A stretch of 64,000 nt of DNA from Streptomyces shenzhenensis (GCF_021462265.1 NZ_JAJONF010000023.1:86321-150320); one strand, 5' to 3'; shown: positions 34,047-43,325, counted from the first letter of the stretch. Notes: generated by a model from the letters alone, not told the origin. Program-made: numbers and translations.

Positions 34047-34058
34047 AAGTAAATACTT
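34047..34058. promoter_or_regulatory. AT-rich palindrome upstream of xylF
   Basis: AAGTAAATACTT is a near-perfect dyad (AAGTA/TACTT with a two-base centre) and is strikingly AT-rich for this genome. It lies between rok7B7 and xylF, with TTGACG (minus strand) just downstream. It is a candidate operator for the ROK regulator encoded next door. Confidence 0.5.
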
Positions 34059-34087
34059 AACGAGATGGCAACGGCGCCATTCGTTCT

Positions 34088-35287
34088 CTAAGTGAAGGCA
34101 GGTGCAACAGCGGGCAACGACCCATCCAAAAGGGTCGAATCGCCCATCTCGCTGAGGGCGAGAGCGAGCGCGCCGAGGACCTCCGCACGGCCGCCCAGCG
34201 CCCCTGGAAGCACCGAGAGCTGGCGGGCCGCGCTGGGGATCGCATAGCGGCTCACGGACTCCCTGATGGGCCCCAGGACCAGCTCTCCGGCCTCGGCGAG
34301 ATCACCGCCGAGGACCACCCGGCTCGGGTTGAGCAGGTTGCAGAGATTGGCCACACCGCTGCCGATGTGACGGCCGACGTCAGCGATCACCCGGCGGCAG
34401 CCCGGGTCGCCCTCCCGGGCCAGCCGTACGACGCCCTCCATGGTCAGCTCGGTGCCGTGGCTGGGCTGGAGCAGCGGCAGCACATAGCGGGCGGACGCGA
34501 AGGTCTCCAGGCAGCCGCGGTTGCCGCAGCGGCAGACCGGGCCGGACTCGTCGAGTGTGATGTGCCCGATCTCCCCGGCCGTGCCGCCGGGACCGCGGTA
34601 GATCTTCCCGTTGATCACCAGCCCGGCGCCGACACCGCTGGCGACCTTGATGTAAGCAAGATCACGCACCCCCTTGCCGCTGCCCCAGACCAGCTCGCCG
34701 AGGGCGCCGAGGTTGGCGTCGTTGTCCACGTGCACGGGGACGCCGAGGCGCAGCCGGAGCTCCTCCGCGGGTCTCGCGCCGATCCAGCCGGGCAGGATGG
34801 CGCTGGAGCCGAGGGTGCCGGACTCCACGTCGATCGGGCCCGGGACGCCGACGCCCACGCCGGCGATCTTCGTGCGGTCCACGCCCGTCGCCGCGATCAG
34901 GCGGTTGACCAGTTCTTCCGCCCTGTCGAAGCCCTGGCTGGCCGAGGCGTCCACGTCGAGGGGCTCGGACTCCTCGGCCAGCACCTGGTGGGCGAGGTTC
35001 CCGATCGCGACGCGCAGGTGGGTATGGCCGAAATCGACCCCGATGACGATGCCGGCGTCCCCGCTCAGACTCACGCTGCGGGCCCGGCGGCCGCCCGCCG
35101 ACGTGGGCGTGACCTCGACGGTTCCGCCGTCCTTGAGTTCGCGCACGATGTTGGAGACCGTCGCGGCCGACAGGCCGGTCGTGCGCGCGATCTCCGCCTG
35201 CGTGAGCGATCCGGCCAGTCGTACGGCCCGTACGACACGTTCCAGGTTGGCTCGGTGCAGCGACGACTGCGACCCCGGAGTCTCCAT
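34088..35287 (-). CDS. rok7B7: ROK-family transcriptional regulator Rok7B7
   Basis: The product is 399 aa. An N-terminal winged helix-turn-helix (about 10-70; RLAGSLTQAEIARTTGLSAATVSNIVRELKDGG) precedes a ROK sugar-kinase-like domain: GVDFGHTHLRVAIGN (phosphate loop), VGVGVPGPIDVESG, GEIGHITLDESGPVCRCGNRGCLETFASA (zinc motif with Cys residues). In S. coelicolor the orthologue at this place controls xylose transport, carbon catabolite repression and antibiotic production. The ATG at 35287 (METPGSQ) is chosen at the domain boundary; in-frame ATGs lie further upstream. It sits between ngcEFG and xylFGH on the same strand. Confidence 0.93.
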   Translation of the reverse strand: METPGSQSSLHRANLERVVRAVRLAGSLTQAEIARTTGLSAATVSNIVRELKDGGTVEVTPTSAGGRRARSVSLSGDAGIVIGVDFGHTHLRVAIGNLAHQVLAEESEPLDVDASASQGFDRAEELVNRLIAATGVDRTKIAGVGVGVPGPIDVESGTLGSSAILPGWIGARPAEELRLRLGVPVHVDNDANLGALGELVWGSGKGVRDLAYIKVASGVGAGLVINGKIYRGPGGTAGEIGHITLDESGPVCRCGNRGCLETFASARYVLPLLQPSHGTELTMEGVVRLAREGDPGCRRVIADVGRHIGSGVANLCNLLNPSRVVLGGDLAEAGELVLGPIRESVSRYAIPSAARQLSVLPGALGGRAEVLGALALALSEMGDSTLLDGSLPAVAPAFT

Positions 35288-35539
35288 CGACCCATCCACT
35301 CCTGCCATCGGAGGCGGCCACGGCGCCGCCCGCGTGACCCAGATCACCTCACTGAGACCGGGCCACTTACAAGTTATGAACTCCAAGCTCTGCTGAAGGG
35401 GTTACCGCCGTCAAGTCCTTGACAGAAATCGTTCGCGGTTCGGAGGTTGCCTGAGGGACATGCGGCGGACATGTCCAGGCCATTGGTCAGAGGTCGCAGA
35501 GGGGGTGGCGGGGACCGGCCGAGCGGGCCCCCGCGGTGC

Positions 35540-35602
35540 GTCGTGGCTGGTCACGCCCACGCGGCGAAGCCGCGTGGTGAACAGGGCCCCGCACCCCTTT
35601 GG
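35540..35602 (-). repeat. Dispersed intergenic repeat, copy E
   Basis: On the minus strand it reads AAAGGGGTGCGGGGCCCTG, then the hairpin CCACGCGGC-TTC-GCCGCGTGG (35557-35577), then GCGTGACCAGCCACGACG. It lies immediately beyond the ngcG stop and can act as terminator for ngcEFG. Confidence 0.72.
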
Positions 35603-35618
35603 GTTCGCAAACGCTTCG

Positions 35619-36518
35619 TTACTTCAAAGCGCCCGCCGTCAGCCCCGCCACCACCTGGCGCTGGAAGACGATGTACGCCGCGAGGACCGGGAGCATCGCC
35701 ATCACCAGGCCGGCGAAGAGGCCGGACCAGTCGCCCTTGTAGCCCTGGCTCACCGCGAGCTGGACCAGGCCCTGGGTGAGGACGTGTTTGTCGGGGTCCG
35801 TGTTGAGGACCGTCGGGAGCATGTACTGGTTCCACTGGCCGAGGAAGTTGAAGATCCCCACGCTGATCAGGCCGGGCTTCGCCATCGGCAGCATGATCTG
35901 GAAGAACGTGCGGGTGTGCGAGGCGCCGTCGACGAAGGCCGCCTCGGCCACGGAGGTGGGCAGCGTGCGGAAGAACGCCGTGAGGAAGAACACCGTGAAC
36001 GGCAGCGAGTAGGCGATGTAGACGAGGATGAGGCCGTGGAGCGTGTTCAGCAGGCCCATGTTGTTCACGACGTAGAACAGCGGGACCAGCGCGAGCATGA
36101 TCGGGAAGCTCATGCCGCCGATGAACAGGTAGTAGATGAAGCGGTTGCCCGGGAAGTCGAAGCGGGCCAGGACGTAGGCCGCCATCGAGCCGAGGACCAG
36201 GGTGCCGATGAGCGAGCCGCCGACCACCAGGATCGTGTTCAGGAAGTAATCGCTCATGTTGGCGTCGGTCCAGGCCCGCGCCCAGTTCTCGAAGTGGAGC
36301 TTGTCCGGGAGCGCCCAGGGCGAGGTGAAGATGGACCGGTCGTCCTTGAAGGACGTCATCACCGCCCACAGCAGCGGCGTGACCACCATGAACGCCCAGA
36401 TGATCAGGATGCCGTGGGAGAAGACGTTGAGGACCCCGCCCTCGCGCCTTCGCCGGGGCGGCTCCGGTGCGGGGACGGCGGTCTCGGTGGCGGTGGTACC
36501 GGTCTCGGTCGTCGTCAT
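35619..36518 (-). CDS. ngcG: Sugar ABC transporter permease, NgcG type
   Basis: The product is 299 aa, a MalG-family permease with six membrane helices after a basic N terminus. The EAA loop reads LPTSVAEAAFVDGASHTRTFFQIMLPMAKPG, contacting the ATPase. It ends AAYIVFQRQVVAGLTAGALK, as MalG proteins do. Third gene of ngcEFG; its ATG at 36518 lies 4 bp after the ngcF stop. The operon has no ATPase, so it presumably uses a shared ATPase such as MsiK. By synteny it imports N-acetylglucosamine or chitobiose. Confidence 0.88.
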   Translation of the reverse strand: MTTTETGTTATETAVPAPEPPRRRREGGVLNVFSHGILIIWAFMVVTPLLWAVMTSFKDDRSIFTSPWALPDKLHFENWARAWTDANMSDYFLNTILVVGGSLIGTLVLGSMAAYVLARFDFPGNRFIYYLFIGGMSFPIMLALVPLFYVVNNMGLLNTLHGLILVYIAYSLPFTVFFLTAFFRTLPTSVAEAAFVDGASHTRTFFQIMLPMAKPGLISVGIFNFLGQWNQYMLPTVLNTDPDKHVLTQGLVQLAVSQGYKGDWSGLFAGLVMAMLPVLAAYIVFQRQVVAGLTAGALK

Positions 36519-36522
36519 GGCT

Positions 36523-37449
36523 TCAGAACTCCAGCCGCTCGCGACGGCCCAGCCGCATCACTACCGCCGCGAAGGCGAGCGTGACGGCCAGCAGGGCGAC
36601 GCCGATGGTGGTGGCGTAGGCGGCCTGACCGTCCCGGAACGCCTTCTGGTACACGTACAGGACCATCACGGTCGTCGAGTAGTCGGGACCGCCCGGCCCG
36701 GTCGTCATGATCTGTACGACCGCGAACGACTCGGCGCCGAGCGCGAGGATGCCCATGTAGACCCAGCCGGACTGCACGGTGTCCCACAGCAGCGGCAGGG
36801 TGAGGCGGAAGAAGGTGGTGGCGCGGCCGGCGCCGTCGAGCAGCGCGGCCTCGTAGAGGTCCGTCGGGATGGAGGCCATGCCCGCCGAGAAGAGGACCAC
36901 GAAGAAGCCGACCGTGGACCAGACCAGGACGGCCATCACGCACCACAGGGCGAGGCTCGGGTCACCCAGCCAGAGCGGCTGGACGCTGTCCAGGCCGATG
37001 CCGCGGAGCAGTGAGTTGATCGCGCCGCTGTCGGGGTTGTAGGCGAAGGCGAACAGCAGCGAGACGATCGCGATCGACAGCACCTGCGGGAAGAAATAGA
37101 CGATCTTGTAGAAGGACGAGCCCCGGACCCCGGAGATGACCGGGCCGCCTTTCCTCCTCCGGCCCCCGACATTGATCATGAATGCGAAGAACAGCGCCAG
37201 GCTGATCGTCACCAGCGGCAGCACGACCGCGAACATCAAGCTGTGCTGCAAGGACTTCCAGAAGACGTCGTCGTGCAGCATCCTCCGGTAGTTGTCCAGG
37301 CCGACCATCTTGAATTCGGGGCTCAGGCCGGTCCAGTCCGTGAACGAGTAGTAGATGGACTGGATGAACGGCCACACCACGAAGAGCGCGTACAGTCCGA
37401 GGGGCAATGCCAGAAACCCCACAATGAACCGGTACTTGCCGTGCTGCAT
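36523..37449 (-). CDS. ngcF: Sugar ABC transporter permease, NgcF type
   Basis: The product is 308 aa, a MalF-family permease with six membrane helices. Landmarks are FIVGFLALPLGLYALFVVWPFIQSIYYSFTDW at the N terminus, the large loop with NYRRMLHDDVFWKSLQHS, and the EAA loop IPTDLYEAALLDGAGRATTFFRLTLPLLWDT. The ATG at 37449 with GGAG upstream is preferred; a GTG two codons earlier is possible. It lies between ngcE and ngcG with short gaps (28 and 4 bp), so the three form one transcription unit. Confidence 0.88.
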   Translation of the reverse strand: MQHGKYRFIVGFLALPLGLYALFVVWPFIQSIYYSFTDWTGLSPEFKMVGLDNYRRMLHDDVFWKSLQHSLMFAVVLPLVTISLALFFAFMINVGGRRRKGGPVISGVRGSSFYKIVYFFPQVLSIAIVSLLFAFAYNPDSGAINSLLRGIGLDSVQPLWLGDPSLALWCVMAVLVWSTVGFFVVLFSAGMASIPTDLYEAALLDGAGRATTFFRLTLPLLWDTVQSGWVYMGILALGAESFAVVQIMTTGPGGPDYSTTVMVLYVYQKAFRDGQAAYATTIGVALLAVTLAFAAVVMRLGRRERLEF

Positions 37450-37477
37450 CGCCACTCCGGTGCCGTGAGGGTGAGTG

Positions 37478-38953
37478 TTACTGGTGCTTGTAGTGCTTGA
37501 TCGAGGTGTCCTTGGCGGCCTCGTCGGCGAAGCCCTGGATCTTCTTGATCGCCTCCGCCGGGGTGAGCCGGCCGGCCATCATCTCGCCGAGGCCGGCGAC
37601 TCCGATCTTCTCCTTCTGGAGCTGCACGTACCAGTCCTGGAGCCGCGGGTTGACCACGTTCGACCCGGCCAGCTTCAGCGCGGCCACCCCGGAGGTGAGG
37701 CCCGGGGTGAGGGTGATGCCGTCGGTGCCGCCGTTGTACGCGGTCAGCGACTTCACCTTGGTCGTGAAGTTCTTCGAGGAGGCCTCGCTGAGCATGATGC
37801 GCAGCTGCTCCATGCCGCCCGGGGCGTTCGCCGCCTTGGCCGGGACGATGAACGGCTCGCCGCCGGAGGCCCAGATGGTGCCGAACGGCATCTTGTCGTT
37901 CTTGTCGATGCCGGTGGGCGCGGAGACGGCGAGGTCGAAGTCGGAGGGGATGACGTTCGCCGACTCGTTCTCCACCCAGGAACCGTTCGGGATGAACAGC
38001 GCCTTGCCCTGCGCCCAGGCGGTCTGCGACTGGATGTGGTCGAGGCCGGGGGTGCCCTTGAGGATGTAGCCCTTCTTGTAGAGCTCGTAGTACGCCTCGA
38101 AACACGCCTTGACGGCCGGGTGTTTCCAGGCGTTCGGCTCCAGGTTGTCGATCGCGTTCAGGACCTCGACACCGCCGACCTTGCCGATCATCGGGTAGAG
38201 CGAGAAGGGGATGTAGTACGGGTACTTGCCCGCGTACGTCCAGCCGGCCATGCCCTTCTTCTTGGCCTTCTCGCAGACGGCGATCATCTGGTCCCAGGTC
38301 TGCGGGTACTCCGCGTCGAGCGAGTCCAGGGCCTTCTGCGAGTACCAGACGCCGTAGACCGTGTAGGCGTAGTACATGATCCAGACCGGGTCGCCGTCGA
38401 ACTGGCCCATCTCGACGATGCCGGGGCGCAGCGTGTCGCGGACCTTCTTGTTCGGATCGTCGTACGACGGGGCGTCGAGGAGCGGGGTGAGGTCGGCCAG
38501 CTGCTTCTTGCCGACGAGCACGCCCATGTCCATCTGCTCGGCGCCCGAGTTGTCGATGAGGTCCGGCGGGGTGCCCTGGTTGAAGCGCGGCTGGAGGGTG
38601 GACTGGATCTTCTGGGTGGCGGAGAACTTGACCGTGGCCTTCGGGAAGTCCTTCTCGTAGATCTTCACCGCGTCCTCGGCGTACTCCTTGCCGAAACCGC
38701 CGTCGAAGAGGACGAATTCCATCTTCGCGCTCTCGTTGACGCCCAGCGGGTTCTTGGCCGTCTTCTTGCCGGCCTTGTCCTTGGACTGACCGCCGCCGCC
38801 ACTGCTGGCGCAGGCGGAGAGGAATCCGGCGGTGGGGACCGACATCAGGCCGAGTGCGGCCGAACGCCTGATCAGGTCGCGGCGGCCGACGCTTTCGGAA
38901 CGGCGGCCGGGTGCGGAATCGGAACCGTGGTGGGCAGCGGAGGTGGATCCCAT
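37478..38953 (-). CDS. ngcE: Sugar-binding lipoprotein, NgcE type
   Basis: The product is 491 aa. A Tat-like signal (SVGRRDLIRRSAALGLMSV) is followed by a lipobox FLSAC (Cys48 region) and a Gly/Ser/Lys linker. The extracellular-solute-binding family 1 fold shows VKIYEKDFPKATVKF, GTPPDLIDNSGAEQMDMG, YAYTVYGVWYSQKAL and LFIPNGSWVENESANV. The S. coelicolor orthologue at this place binds chitobiose-type sugars. ATG at 38953 with GAGGA 8 bp upstream. A DasR-like site lies about 110 bp further upstream, consistent with control by amino-sugar metabolism. Confidence 0.9.
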   Translation of the reverse strand: MGSTSAAHHGSDSAPGRRSESVGRRDLIRRSAALGLMSVPTAGFLSACASSGGGGQSKDKAGKKTAKNPLGVNESAKMEFVLFDGGFGKEYAEDAVKIYEKDFPKATVKFSATQKIQSTLQPRFNQGTPPDLIDNSGAEQMDMGVLVGKKQLADLTPLLDAPSYDDPNKKVRDTLRPGIVEMGQFDGDPVWIMYYAYTVYGVWYSQKALDSLDAEYPQTWDQMIAVCEKAKKKGMAGWTYAGKYPYYIPFSLYPMIGKVGGVEVLNAIDNLEPNAWKHPAVKACFEAYYELYKKGYILKGTPGLDHIQSQTAWAQGKALFIPNGSWVENESANVIPSDFDLAVSAPTGIDKNDKMPFGTIWASGGEPFIVPAKAANAPGGMEQLRIMLSEASSKNFTTKVKSLTAYNGGTDGITLTPGLTSGVAALKLAGSNVVNPRLQDWYVQLQKEKIGVAGLGEMMAGRLTPAEAIKKIQGFADEAAKDTSIKHYKHQ

Positions 38954-39058
38954 GCTCAAGTCCTCGCCTTCTCCAGGACTCAGGCGGTGAACCGGATCCT
39001 CCCCGGCACCGCGGTCGGGTAGTGCTGGGTCGTGCAGGAAGTCATGCGGGAAACGCCG

Positions 39059-39074
39059 ACAGGTATAGTCCACT
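39059..39074 (-). promoter_or_regulatory. DasR-responsive-element-like site upstream of ngcE
   Basis: On the minus strand AGTGGACTATACCTGT matches 12 of 16 positions of the dre consensus as I remember it (AGTGGTCTAGACCACT). It lies 106-121 bp before the ngcE start. DasR represses chitin and N-acetylglucosamine genes in streptomycetes, which fits this transporter. Confidence 0.55.
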
Positions 39075-39264
39075 TCCGGTCGGCGGGGCAAGATCGAATG
39101 CAAGGTTGGCCATGGGTCTTTTCCTAGTTGAGACCTGTCGGAAATATGAGCGATCTCGGTACGTCTTGCCGGAAAAAGAGCCGACATAGCCCCCTGAATG
39201 CCACACCCAACACCCTTGACATCACGGGCCACTTGACCACCTACTGGTTCCTGCGCCAGCAGCT

Positions 39265-39276
39265 GACAACGTTGTC
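39265..39276. promoter_or_regulatory. LacI-type operator upstream of the GH92 gene
   Basis: GACAACGTTGTC is a perfect 12-bp palindrome with a central CG, flanked as TGACAACGTTGTCTCA. It lies 26-37 bp before the GH92 start. Identical and near-identical copies stand just behind that gene at 43314 and 43268. Confidence 0.75.
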
Positions 39277-39301
39277 TCATGTGGCAGGGAGGGTACCCGT
39301 T

Positions 39302-42300
39302 GTGATGCAGCGGAGAACGCAGCGAAGAACAGGACACGGATCTGGTACGGCGGCCGTCATCGCGGCCGCCGTAGTCATGACCCTGGGCTCCCAGGGAGCC
39401 GCGGTGGCTCTGCCGGCCAAGGCCCCGGCCGCCGCGACGCAGTTCGCATCCTCGTTCGAGTCTGGCGATCCGTCACCGGACTGGACCGACACCGTCGACA
39501 CCGACCCGGACGGCGCCCCGCGCGCCTCGGGCGTGGACGGCGGCTACAGCACCGGCATCCCCGGCAATGTCACCGACCATGTGACCGACGTGCGGGCGAG
39601 CGGCGAGAACACCGGCGCCGGCGAGGTCAAGGAGAACCTCGTCGACGGGGAGCCCGGCACCAAGTGGCTCACCTTCGAGCCCACCGGCTGGGCCGAGTTC
39701 GACTTCGACAAGCCCGTCAAGCTGGTGACCTACGCCCTCACCTCGGCGAACGACTACGACGAGCGCGACCCCGAGGACTGGACCCTTGAGGGCTCGACGG
39801 ACGGCAAGGACTGGAAGACCGTCGACACCCGCACCGGCGAGTCCTTCCCGGAGCGGTTCCTGACCAAGTCGTACGACCTCGCCGCGCCCGCCGAGTACCA
39901 GCACTTCCGGCTCGACGTCACGAAGAACAACGGCGCCCCGGACATCCTGCAGCTCGCCGACGTGCAGTTCTCCACGGGCGGCAGCGGCGGCCCGGTGCCC
40001 CAGGACATGCTCTCGCTGGTCGACAGGGGCCCGAGCGGCTCGCCGACCGCGAAGGCGCGGGCCGGGTTCACCGGAACGCACGCGCTGCGCTACGCCGGGC
40101 GGCACACGGCGAGCGGCCGGGCGTACTCGTACAACAAGGTCTTCGACGTGAATGTGAGGGTCGGCCGCGACACGCGGCTGGCGTACCGGATCTTCCCCTC
40201 GATGGCCGACGGCGACCTCGACTACGACGCCACGAACGTGGCCGTGGACCTGGCCTTCACGGACGGCACCTATCTGAGCGGCCTAGGGGCCGTCGACCAG
40301 CACGGGTTCGCCCTGTCGCCGCGCGGGCAGGGCGCTTCGAAGGCCTTGTACGTCAACCAGTGGAACAACATCTCGTCGTTGATCGGTTCGGTCGCGGCCG
40401 GCAAGACGGTCGACCGGATACTGGTCGGGTACGACTCCCCCGCCGGGCCGGCCAAGTTCCGCGGCTGGATCGACGACGTGTCCCTGAAGCCGGTGGCCCC
40501 CGAGAAGCCCAGGGCGCATCTGTCCGACTACGCGCTGACCACCCGCGGCACCAACTCCAGCGGCAGCTTCTCGCGCGGCAACAACTTCCCTGCGACGGCC
40601 CTGCCGCACGGCTTCAACTTCTGGACGCCGGTGACCAACGCGTCCTCGGAGAGCTGGCTGTACGAGTACGCACGTGCGAACGACGACGACAACCTGCCGA
40701 CGGTCCAGGCGTTCAGCGCGAGCCATGAGCCGAGCCCCTGGATGGGCGACCGGCAGACCTTCCAGCTGATGCCGTCCGTCGCCGCCGGTACCCCGGACAC
40801 CGGCCGCCAGGCCCGCGAGCTGGCCTTCCGGCACGAGAACGAGACCGCGCGGCCGTACTACTACGGGGTCCGGTTCGAGAACGGCCTCAAGGCCGAGATA
40901 ACACCGACCGACCACGCGGCCGCGCTGCGCTTCAGCTACCCGGGCGACAACGCGAGCGTGATCTTCGACAACGTGACCGAGCAGGCGGGCCTCACCCTCG
41001 ACAAGGAGCACGGGACCGTCACCGGCTACTCGGACGTGAAGTCCGGGCTGTCGACGGGCGCCACCCGGCTCTTCGTCTACGGCGTCTTCGACAAGCCGGT
41101 GACCGACGGCGACTCCAGCGGGGTCAAGGGCTACCTCCGCTTCGCCGCGGGCTCCGACCACACCGTCACGCTCCGCCTGGCCACCTCCCTGATCAGCGTC
41201 GACCAGGCCAAGGACAACCTGCGCCAGGAGATCCCGGACGGCACGTCCTTCGACACGGTGAAGGCACACGCCCGGAAGATCTGGGACAGGCTGCTCGGCA
41301 AGGTGGAGGTTCAGGGCGCCACCGCCGACCAGCTGACCACCCTCTACTCCAGCATGTACCGGCTGTACCTGTACCCGAACTCCGGCTTCGAGAAGGTCGG
41401 TTCGACGTACCAGTACGCCTCTCCCTTCTCGCCGATGACCAGCCAGGACACCCCGACGCACACCGGCGCGAAGATCGTGGACGGCAAGGTGTACGTCAAC
41501 AACGGCTTCTGGGACACGTATCGCACGACATGGCCGGCCTACTCGCTCCTGACGCCAGGTCAGGCAGGCGAGATGGTCGACGGGTTCGTGCAGCAGTACA
41601 AGGACGGCGGCTGGACCTCGCGCTGGTCCTCCCCCGGCTACGCCGACCTGATGACCGGGACCTCCTCGGACGTGGCGTTCGCGGACGCCTACGTCAAGGG
41701 AGTGCGGTTCGACGCGAAGGCGGCGTACGAGGCGGCCCTGAAGAACGCGACGGTCGTGCCGCCCTCCTCCGGCGTCGGCCGCAAGGGCATGTCCACCTCC
41801 CCCTTCCTCGGCTACACCAGCGACGAGACCCGCGAGGGCCTGTCGTGGGCGATGGAGGGATACGTCAACGACTACGGCATCGCCGAGATGGGCAAGGCGC
41901 TGTACGAGAAGACGGGAGAGAAGCGCTACAAGGAGGAGTCCGACTACTTCCGCAACCGCGCGCAGGACTATGTGAACCTCTTCGACCCCAAGGCCGGCTT
42001 CTTCCAGGGCAAGGACGCCCAGGGCGACTGGCGGGTGGACTCCTCGGCGTACGACCCGCGCGTGTGGGGCTACGACTACACCGAGACCAACGGCTGGGGC
42101 TACGCCTTCACCGCCCCGCAGGACAGCCGGGGCCTCGCCAACCTGTACGGCGGCCGGTCCGGCCTCGCCGACAAGCTCGACGAGTTCTTCGCGACACCCG
42201 AGACGGCCTCCCCCGACTTCGTCGGCTCGTACGGCGGGGTCATCCACGAGATGACCGAGGCCCGGGACGTCCGGATGGGCATGTACGGCCACTCCAACCA

Positions 42301-43120
42301 GGTCGCCCACCACGTCATCTACATGTACGACGCGGCCGGCGAGCCCTGGAAGGCGCAGGCCTACGTCCGTGAGGCGCTCTCCCGGCTCTACCTCGGCAGC
42401 GAGATCGGCCAGGGCTACCACGGCGACGAGGACAACGGCGAGCAGTCGGCCTGGTACCTCTTCTCGGCCCTCGGCTTCTACCCGCTGGTGATGGGCAGCG
42501 GGGACTACACGATCGGCTCCCCGCTGTTCACGAAGGCGACGGTCCATCTGGAGAACGGGCACGACCTGGTGGTCCGGGCCCCGCGGAACAGCGCGCGGAA
42601 CGTCTACGTCCAGGGGGTTCGCGTCAACGGCCGGACCTGGTCGTCGACCTCGCTCCCGCACTCGCTCGTCTCCAAGGGCGGGGTCATCGACTTCACGATG
42701 GGGCCGAAGCCGTCGGCCTGGGGCACCGGCAAGAACGCCGCCCCGGTCTCGATCACCAAGGACGACAAGGTCCCGGCCCCGCGCGCGGACGTCCTGAACG
42801 CCGCCGGCCCCCTGTTCGACAACACCTCGGCGACCCAGGCGACGGTGACGTCGGTGGACCTGCCGGTGACCCGGACGGCCAAGGGGATCCAGTACACGCT
42901 CACCTCACCGTCGGACCACACCAAGGCACCGACGGGCTGGACCCTCCAGGCGTCGAGGGACGGCACCGACTGGCAGACCGTGGACCGCCGTTCCGGCGAG
43001 TCCTTCGCCTGGGACCTGGAGACCCGGGCGTTCACGATCCACAGGCCCGGGGCGTACGCGCGCTACCGGCTCGTCCTGGACGGTGCAGCGACCCTCGCGG
43101 AGGTGGAGTTGCTGGCCTGA
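39302..43120 (+). CDS. Secreted GH92 alpha-mannosidase with flanking F5/8-type domains
   Basis: The product is 1272 aa. A signal peptide (TAAVIAAAVVMTLGSQGAAVA) is followed by a discoidin/F5-8-type domain (about 90-225; WAEFDFDKPVKLVTYALTSAND, DWTLEGSTDGKDWKTVD), a linker beta domain, the GH92 catalytic region (about 405-1140) and a second, shorter F5/8-like domain (about 1180-1272; GWTLQASRDGTDWQTVDRRSGE). GH92 signatures include GTSSDVAFADAYVKG, AMEGYVNDYGIAEMG and GDEDNGEQSAWYLFSALGFYPL. These calcium-dependent exo-mannosidases trim mannosides from glycoproteins or glycans. GTG with GGGAGG 9 bp upstream; the adjacent ATG at 39305 is equally possible. Extracellular. Confidence 0.9.
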   Translation: MMQRRTQRRTGHGSGTAAVIAAAVVMTLGSQGAAVALPAKAPAAATQFASSFESGDPSPDWTDTVDTDPDGAPRASGVDGGYSTGIPGNVTDHVTDVRASGENTGAGEVKENLVDGEPGTKWLTFEPTGWAEFDFDKPVKLVTYALTSANDYDERDPEDWTLEGSTDGKDWKTVDTRTGESFPERFLTKSYDLAAPAEYQHFRLDVTKNNGAPDILQLADVQFSTGGSGGPVPQDMLSLVDRGPSGSPTAKARAGFTGTHALRYAGRHTASGRAYSYNKVFDVNVRVGRDTRLAYRIFPSMADGDLDYDATNVAVDLAFTDGTYLSGLGAVDQHGFALSPRGQGASKALYVNQWNNISSLIGSVAAGKTVDRILVGYDSPAGPAKFRGWIDDVSLKPVAPEKPRAHLSDYALTTRGTNSSGSFSRGNNFPATALPHGFNFWTPVTNASSESWLYEYARANDDDNLPTVQAFSASHEPSPWMGDRQTFQLMPSVAAGTPDTGRQARELAFRHENETARPYYYGVRFENGLKAEITPTDHAAALRFSYPGDNASVIFDNVTEQAGLTLDKEHGTVTGYSDVKSGLSTGATRLFVYGVFDKPVTDGDSSGVKGYLRFAAGSDHTVTLRLATSLISVDQAKDNLRQEIPDGTSFDTVKAHARKIWDRLLGKVEVQGATADQLTTLYSSMYRLYLYPNSGFEKVGSTYQYASPFSPMTSQDTPTHTGAKIVDGKVYVNNGFWDTYRTTWPAYSLLTPGQAGEMVDGFVQQYKDGGWTSRWSSPGYADLMTGTSSDVAFADAYVKGVRFDAKAAYEAALKNATVVPPSSGVGRKGMSTSPFLGYTSDETREGLSWAMEGYVNDYGIAEMGKALYEKTGEKRYKEESDYFRNRAQDYVNLFDPKAGFFQGKDAQGDWRVDSSAYDPRVWGYDYTETNGWGYAFTAPQDSRGLANLYGGRSGLADKLDEFFATPETASPDFVGSYGGVIHEMTEARDVRMGMYGHSNQVAHHVIYMYDAAGEPWKAQAYVREALSRLYLGSEIGQGYHGDEDNGEQSAWYLFSALGFYPLVMGSGDYTIGSPLFTKATVHLENGHDLVVRAPRNSARNVYVQGVRVNGRTWSSTSLPHSLVSKGGVIDFTMGPKPSAWGTGKNAAPVSITKDDKVPAPRADVLNAAGPLFDNTSATQATVTSVDLPVTRTAKGIQYTLTSPSDHTKAPTGWTLQASRDGTDWQTVDRRSGESFAWDLETRAFTIHRPGAYARYRLVLDGAATLAEVELLA

Positions 43121-43136
43121 GCGAGCGGCACGGAGA

Positions 43137-43164
43137 GGGGGCGGGCCCGTCCGGGTCCGCCCCC
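43137..43164 (+). terminator. Terminator hairpin after the GH92 gene
   Basis: A 12-bp stem with one mismatch (GGGGGCGGGCCC 43137-43148; GGGTCCGCCCCC 43153-43164) and loop GTCC lies 17 bp beyond the stop codon. Confidence 0.8.
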
Positions 43165-43265
43165 GGTGTCTGTTCAGGGCTCAGCCCGCCACCGGTACCA
43201 CGGAAGACCGCGACTGCCGCGGACGCCATCGCCCTGGTTCACCCGGTCGGGCGACCCGAAGTGGC

Positions 43266-43325
43266 TTGACATCGTTGTCGGTTGGGGCGGTAGAGTCAAT
43301 GCAGAAACCATGAGACAACGTTGTC
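43266..43325 (+). promoter_or_regulatory. Orphan promoter with two LacI-type operators
   Basis: TTGACA (43266-43271) and TAGAGT (43291-43296), spaced by 19 bp, point along the plus strand. GACATCGTTGTC (43268-43279) overlaps the -35 box and GACAACGTTGTC (43314-43325) lies about 20 bp past the start. These match the GH92 operator, so one repressor could govern both. The only plus-strand frame behind it starts at 43368 (MSTMSNSPPDRPPTPSP) and soon runs antisense into the LPMO gene, so the original target looks lost. Confidence 0.6.

Noticed and set aside
40283..42661. A 792-codon minus-strand frame opposite GH92
   Set aside because: Shadow of the GH92 coding frame; no ribosome-binding site or recognisable domain.
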